Assembly: GCA_963697705.1 (NCBI GenBank)
Contig: CAVOPA010000017.1
Coordinates: forward strand, 1,798,001-1,862,000
Reading direction: 5' to 3'
Origin: CAVUCH01 sp963697705
Lineage (GTDB): Bacteria; Acidobacteriota; Vicinamibacteria; Vicinamibacterales; JAENWD01
Length of the DNA stretch: 64,000 nt
Positions 61,438-64,000 of the stretch are shown here, piece after piece. The stretch's first letter is position 1. Each line of letters opens with the position of its first letter. Under the pieces are notes generated by a model that was not told the origin of the DNA, did no database searches, and saw nothing but the letters and a program-made list of their open reading frames with translations. Made by a program: the position numbers and the translations under genes.

Positions 61438-62763
61438 ATGGCTGTGAACGAAACCCACGATCCCCGACTGCGCAGCTGGGTGCCCTCAGCCAACGATCCC
61501 GGCTGCGATTTCCCGATCCAGAACCTGCCGTTCGGCGCGTTCCGTCGCTCCGCGTCGTCGCCAGGACGCATCGGCGTGGCAATCGGTGACGAAGTGCTCG
61601 ACCTCTCTCTCGCCGCCGAGCGAGGCGTTCTCGACGACGTGCCGAGCGTCGTGCGGCATGCGTGCCGCGCAGGGTCGTTGAACCCGCTGTTGCGCCTCGG
61701 GCCGGATGCGTGGTCAGCCCTGCGCTCCACCTTCAGCGGATGGCTTCGAGCCGAAGGCCGGACGCGCCAGCAGCATGTCATCGAGCCGCTGCTCGTAGCC
61801 CGGTCGAGCGTGACGATGCTGCTGCCGGCCGAGATCGGGGATTACACCGATTTCTACGCCTCGGTGTTCCATGCCACCAATGTCGGCAGCATGTTTCGTC
61901 CCGACGAGCCGCTGCTCCCCAACTACAAGCACATTCCGATCGGTTACCACGGGCGCGCCTCGTCGGTCGTGACGAGCGGGACGCCCGTTCGCCGACCGGT
62001 CGGGCAAATCAAGCCTGAGGGCGCGTCAGAGCCGCTCGTGTGCGAAACCCGTCGCCTCGATTACGAGTTGGAGGTAGGGGCGTTCATCGGCCCCGCGAAC
62101 GCGCTCGGGGATGCAATCAGGATCGACCGGGCCGAAGCGCATGTGTTTGGCGTGTGCCTGCTCAACGACTGGTCGGCTCGCGACATCCAGGCGTGGGAAT
62201 ACCAGCCACTCGGTCCGTTTCTCGCCAAGAGCTTCGCCACGTCGATCTCACCATGGGTGGTGACGCTCGAGGCGCTCGAACCGTTTCGCGCGCCGGCGTT
62301 CGTGCGCCCGCAGGGCGATCCAGCACCGTTGCCGTACCTCGATGCTGAGCAGGTGCGTGCTCGCGGCGCGATCGATCTGCGGCTCGAGGTGACGCTATCG
62401 TCCGAGCGGATGCGCGCGGCGGGTGAAGCCCCGCAAGTCGTCAGCCGCTCGAACCTGCGACACCTTTATTGGACCCTGGGTCAGCTCGTCGCGCACCACG
62501 CCAGCAACGGGTGCAATCTGCGCGCTGGCGATCTCCTTGGCACCGGCACGGTGTCTGGGCCGACACGCGATTCGCGCGGGTGTCTGCTCGAGCTCACGTG
62601 GCGCGGGACCGAGCCGATCGCGCTACCTGGCGGAGAAGAGCGCCGCTTTCTCGAAGATGGCGATGAGGTCGTGTTCCGCGGGTGGTGCGAGCGGGAGGGC
62701 GCCACGCGCATTGGCCTCGGGGAGTGCCGGGGCGTGGTGACTCCGGCCCGCGCGGTCACCTGA
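61438..62763 (+). CDS. fahA: Fumarylacetoacetase
   Basis: The 441-residue protein has the N-terminal SH3-like domain (PIQNLPFGAF) and the FAH catalytic domain with DYTDFYASVFHATNVG (metal-binding Asp and catalytic His), YHGRASSVV, ELEVGAFIG, and LNDWSARDIQAWEYQPLGPF. It splits fumarylacetoacetate to fumarate and acetoacetate, the last step of tyrosine degradation. Maleylacetoacetate isomerase is not in this window. Confidence 0.96.
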   Translation: MAVNETHDPRLRSWVPSANDPGCDFPIQNLPFGAFRRSASSPGRIGVAIGDEVLDLSLAAERGVLDDVPSVVRHACRAGSLNPLLRLGPDAWSALRSTFSGWLRAEGRTRQQHVIEPLLVARSSVTMLLPAEIGDYTDFYASVFHATNVGSMFRPDEPLLPNYKHIPIGYHGRASSVVTSGTPVRRPVGQIKPEGASEPLVCETRRLDYELEVGAFIGPANALGDAIRIDRAEAHVFGVCLLNDWSARDIQAWEYQPLGPFLAKSFATSISPWVVTLEALEPFRAPAFVRPQGDPAPLPYLDAEQVRARGAIDLRLEVTLSSERMRAAGEAPQVVSRSNLRHLYWTLGQLVAHHASNGCNLRAGDLLGTGTVSGPTRDSRGCLLELTWRGTEPIALPGGEERRFLEDGDEVVFRGWCEREGATRIGLGECRGVVTPARAVT

Positions 62764-62847
62764 TCCTTCCGCGGCATGCCGGCGATAATTCCGTGGTCAA
62801 CAGGCGTGCGTGTTCGTGGACCCGCGCGTGCCACGTTGGCGACCGCT

Positions 62848-64000
62848 TCAGCGATCCAGCCGTTCGGGAAGGTCCGCGATCACGTAGCTCATCACCGCGA
62901 CCGCGGCCGTACACCGCGCCATGTCGAGCGGATCCAGCTTATCGACCGTGTCAGCCTCGCTATGGTGGTAGGTGAAGTATTTCGATCCATCGACGTCGAG
63001 CGCCATCGCCGGCACCTGTGCGGCTTGTACGCTCGGCCCGATGTCCGCGCCTCCGCCCGACGGCGCGATTGCCTCAGCCTGAATCCCCGTGAGCAGGCTG
63101 GCCACGGCCTGGACGATCGTGCGCGCGCGATCGCTCCCGCTGAAGCCGAATCCCCGCGGGCGGAACACGCCGCCGTCCGACTCCAGCATCAGGACGTGAT
63201 CGGCGAGTTCCGCACGGTGCTGGTCACGGTAGGCCACGCCGCCACGCAGCCCGTTCTCCTCGTTGGTGAAGAGCACGACCCGCACCGTGCGCCGTGGACG
63301 CAGCCCCAGCGTCTTCAGCAACCGTACCGCTTCCCACGTGACCACACAGCCGCCGCCGTCGTCGATCGCGCCGGTGCCGACGTCCCATGAGTCGAAGTGG
63401 CCGCTGACGACGACGATCTCGTGCGGGAAGTCACGGCCGATGATCTCGCCGACCACGTTGGCCGAATCGGCGTCGCCCTGCATGGCGGCCTCCATCGAGA
63501 GCCGCAGGCGCACGCGTTCGTTGCGGGCGACGAGCCGCTGCAGGCGCATCGCGTCTTCCACGGGTATAGCGGCCGCGGGAATCTGCGGCGCGTCCGCACG
63601 ATAGCTGAGCATCCCCGTATGGCACGTGCGCAGGCCATCGACGCCGATCGACCGCACGAGGCAGGCGACGGCGCCGGCGCGCGCGGCCCGGGACGGTCCT
63701 GAGGTGCGGAACGTCACCGTCGCCCCGTAGTCGGTGAATGGCACGTTGAACAGCACGATCCGGCCCGCCGCCTCGTGCGCGCGCCGATCGAGCTCGTCGT
63801 ACCCGGACACCACGAGCACATCGGCTTCGATCCCTTCAGGAGGCGTACCGACGCTGTTGCCGAGACCGAGGAGGGGCAGGCGGCTCGGGTAAGGGGACAG
63901 GATCTCGAGCGACTCGTGTCCGCGGACCCATCGCGGCACCTTCACGGGCTCGGCGCGCACGTTCTCGAGCCCGTCGGCGCGCATCGTGCGCACGGCCCAC
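62848..64000 (-). CDS. M28-family zinc aminopeptidase with PA domain, cut by the window end
   Basis: The visible 384 residues include a PA-type insert (about residues 55-160 of the visible part) and the M28 site with VVSGHFDSWDVGTGAIDDGGG, FTNEENGLRGG and YHHSEADT giving the metal ligands and catalytic Glu. It removes residues from peptides outside the cytoplasm, as carboxypeptidase Q-type proteins do. The N-terminus and any signal peptide lie beyond base 64000. Confidence 0.92.
   Translation of the reverse strand, partial: WAVRTMRADGLENVRAEPVKVPRWVRGHESLEILSPYPSRLPLLGLGNSVGTPPEGIEADVLVVSGYDELDRRAHEAAGRIVLFNVPFTDYGATVTFRTSGPSRAARAGAVACLVRSIGVDGLRTCHTGMLSYRADAPQIPAAAIPVEDAMRLQRLVARNERVRLRLSMEAAMQGDADSANVVGEIIGRDFPHEIVVVSGHFDSWDVGTGAIDDGGGCVVTWEAVRLLKTLGLRPRRTVRVVLFTNEENGLRGGVAYRDQHRAELADHVLMLESDGGVFRPRGFGFSGSDRARTIVQAVASLLTGIQAEAIAPSGGGADIGPSVQAAQVPAMALDVDGSKYFTYHHSEADTVDKLDPLDMARCTAAVAVMSYVIADLPERLDR

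Overview
The window is high-GC (roughly two thirds G+C), densely packed bacterial chromosome carrying mostly housekeeping genes. It has no rRNA, tRNA, CRISPR array, phage or insertion sequence that I can recognise. Lipid A genes (lpxD, lpxB), an outer-membrane-type beta-barrel, M16 protease pairs, a GatCA amidotransferase, many secreted metallopeptidases and a tyrosine-degradation cluster suggest a Gram-negative, probably soil-type organism. An Acidobacteriota lineage such as Vicinamibacteria fits best. That placement is inference from gene content and style, not a database match.

Layout: 1-3.5 kb holds hupB, an S41/PDZ protein and ruvX-mltG. 3.7-9.6 kb is a minus-strand block (nadK, tlyA, a polyprenyl synthase, xseB, xseA, a YmdB-type phosphoesterase, a small heat-shock protein). 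9.9-12.3 kb holds dnaK with a second Hsp20, followed by rpoZ, gatA/gatC, the two AmmeMemoRadiSam partner proteins A and B, and nfo. 18.8-24.1 kb is an envelope cluster, lpxD - M16 - M16 - lpxB. 24.2-26.5 kb is a tightly overlapping secreted operon with a matrixin-like protease and a beta-barrel. 27.4-33.7 kb is the aspartate-family pathway: hom-thrB-thrC on one strand and asd-lysC on the other, with a threonine attenuator (leader peptide plus terminator) in front of asd. Then come a LysR regulator, acnA, queG, yqgE, a sigma-54-type activator, a tetraheme cytochrome / Fe-S / NrfD module, a large membrane protein, an M49-like peptidase, two hybrid histidine kinases, a DUF3810-like protein, L-lactate dehydrogenase with a divergent GntR regulator, typA between two identical palindromic repeats, an ankyrin lipoprotein, a rhomboid protease, hppD-hmgA-fahA (tyrosine to fumarate and acetoacetate), and an M28 peptidase cut by the window end.

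Three things stand out across the window. First, the threonine attenuator before asd-lysC has all its parts visible: a -35/-10 promoter, a Thr-rich leader peptide, a GNRA-capped hairpin, an alternative antiterminator pairing and a terminator with nine T. Second, a -10 hexamer ends about 6-9 bases before the start codon of many first genes (ruvX, rpoZ, gatC, nfo, lpxD, M16, the thr leader, yqgE, typA, rhomboid, hppD), which implies widespread leaderless transcription. Third, intergenic spaces carry short-word repeats arranged as inverted repeats, and REP-like palindromes. Six apparent +1 frameshifts (thrB, three in queG, the Fe-S protein, the large membrane protein) all look like a single extra base, so sequence errors are a serious possibility for those genes.
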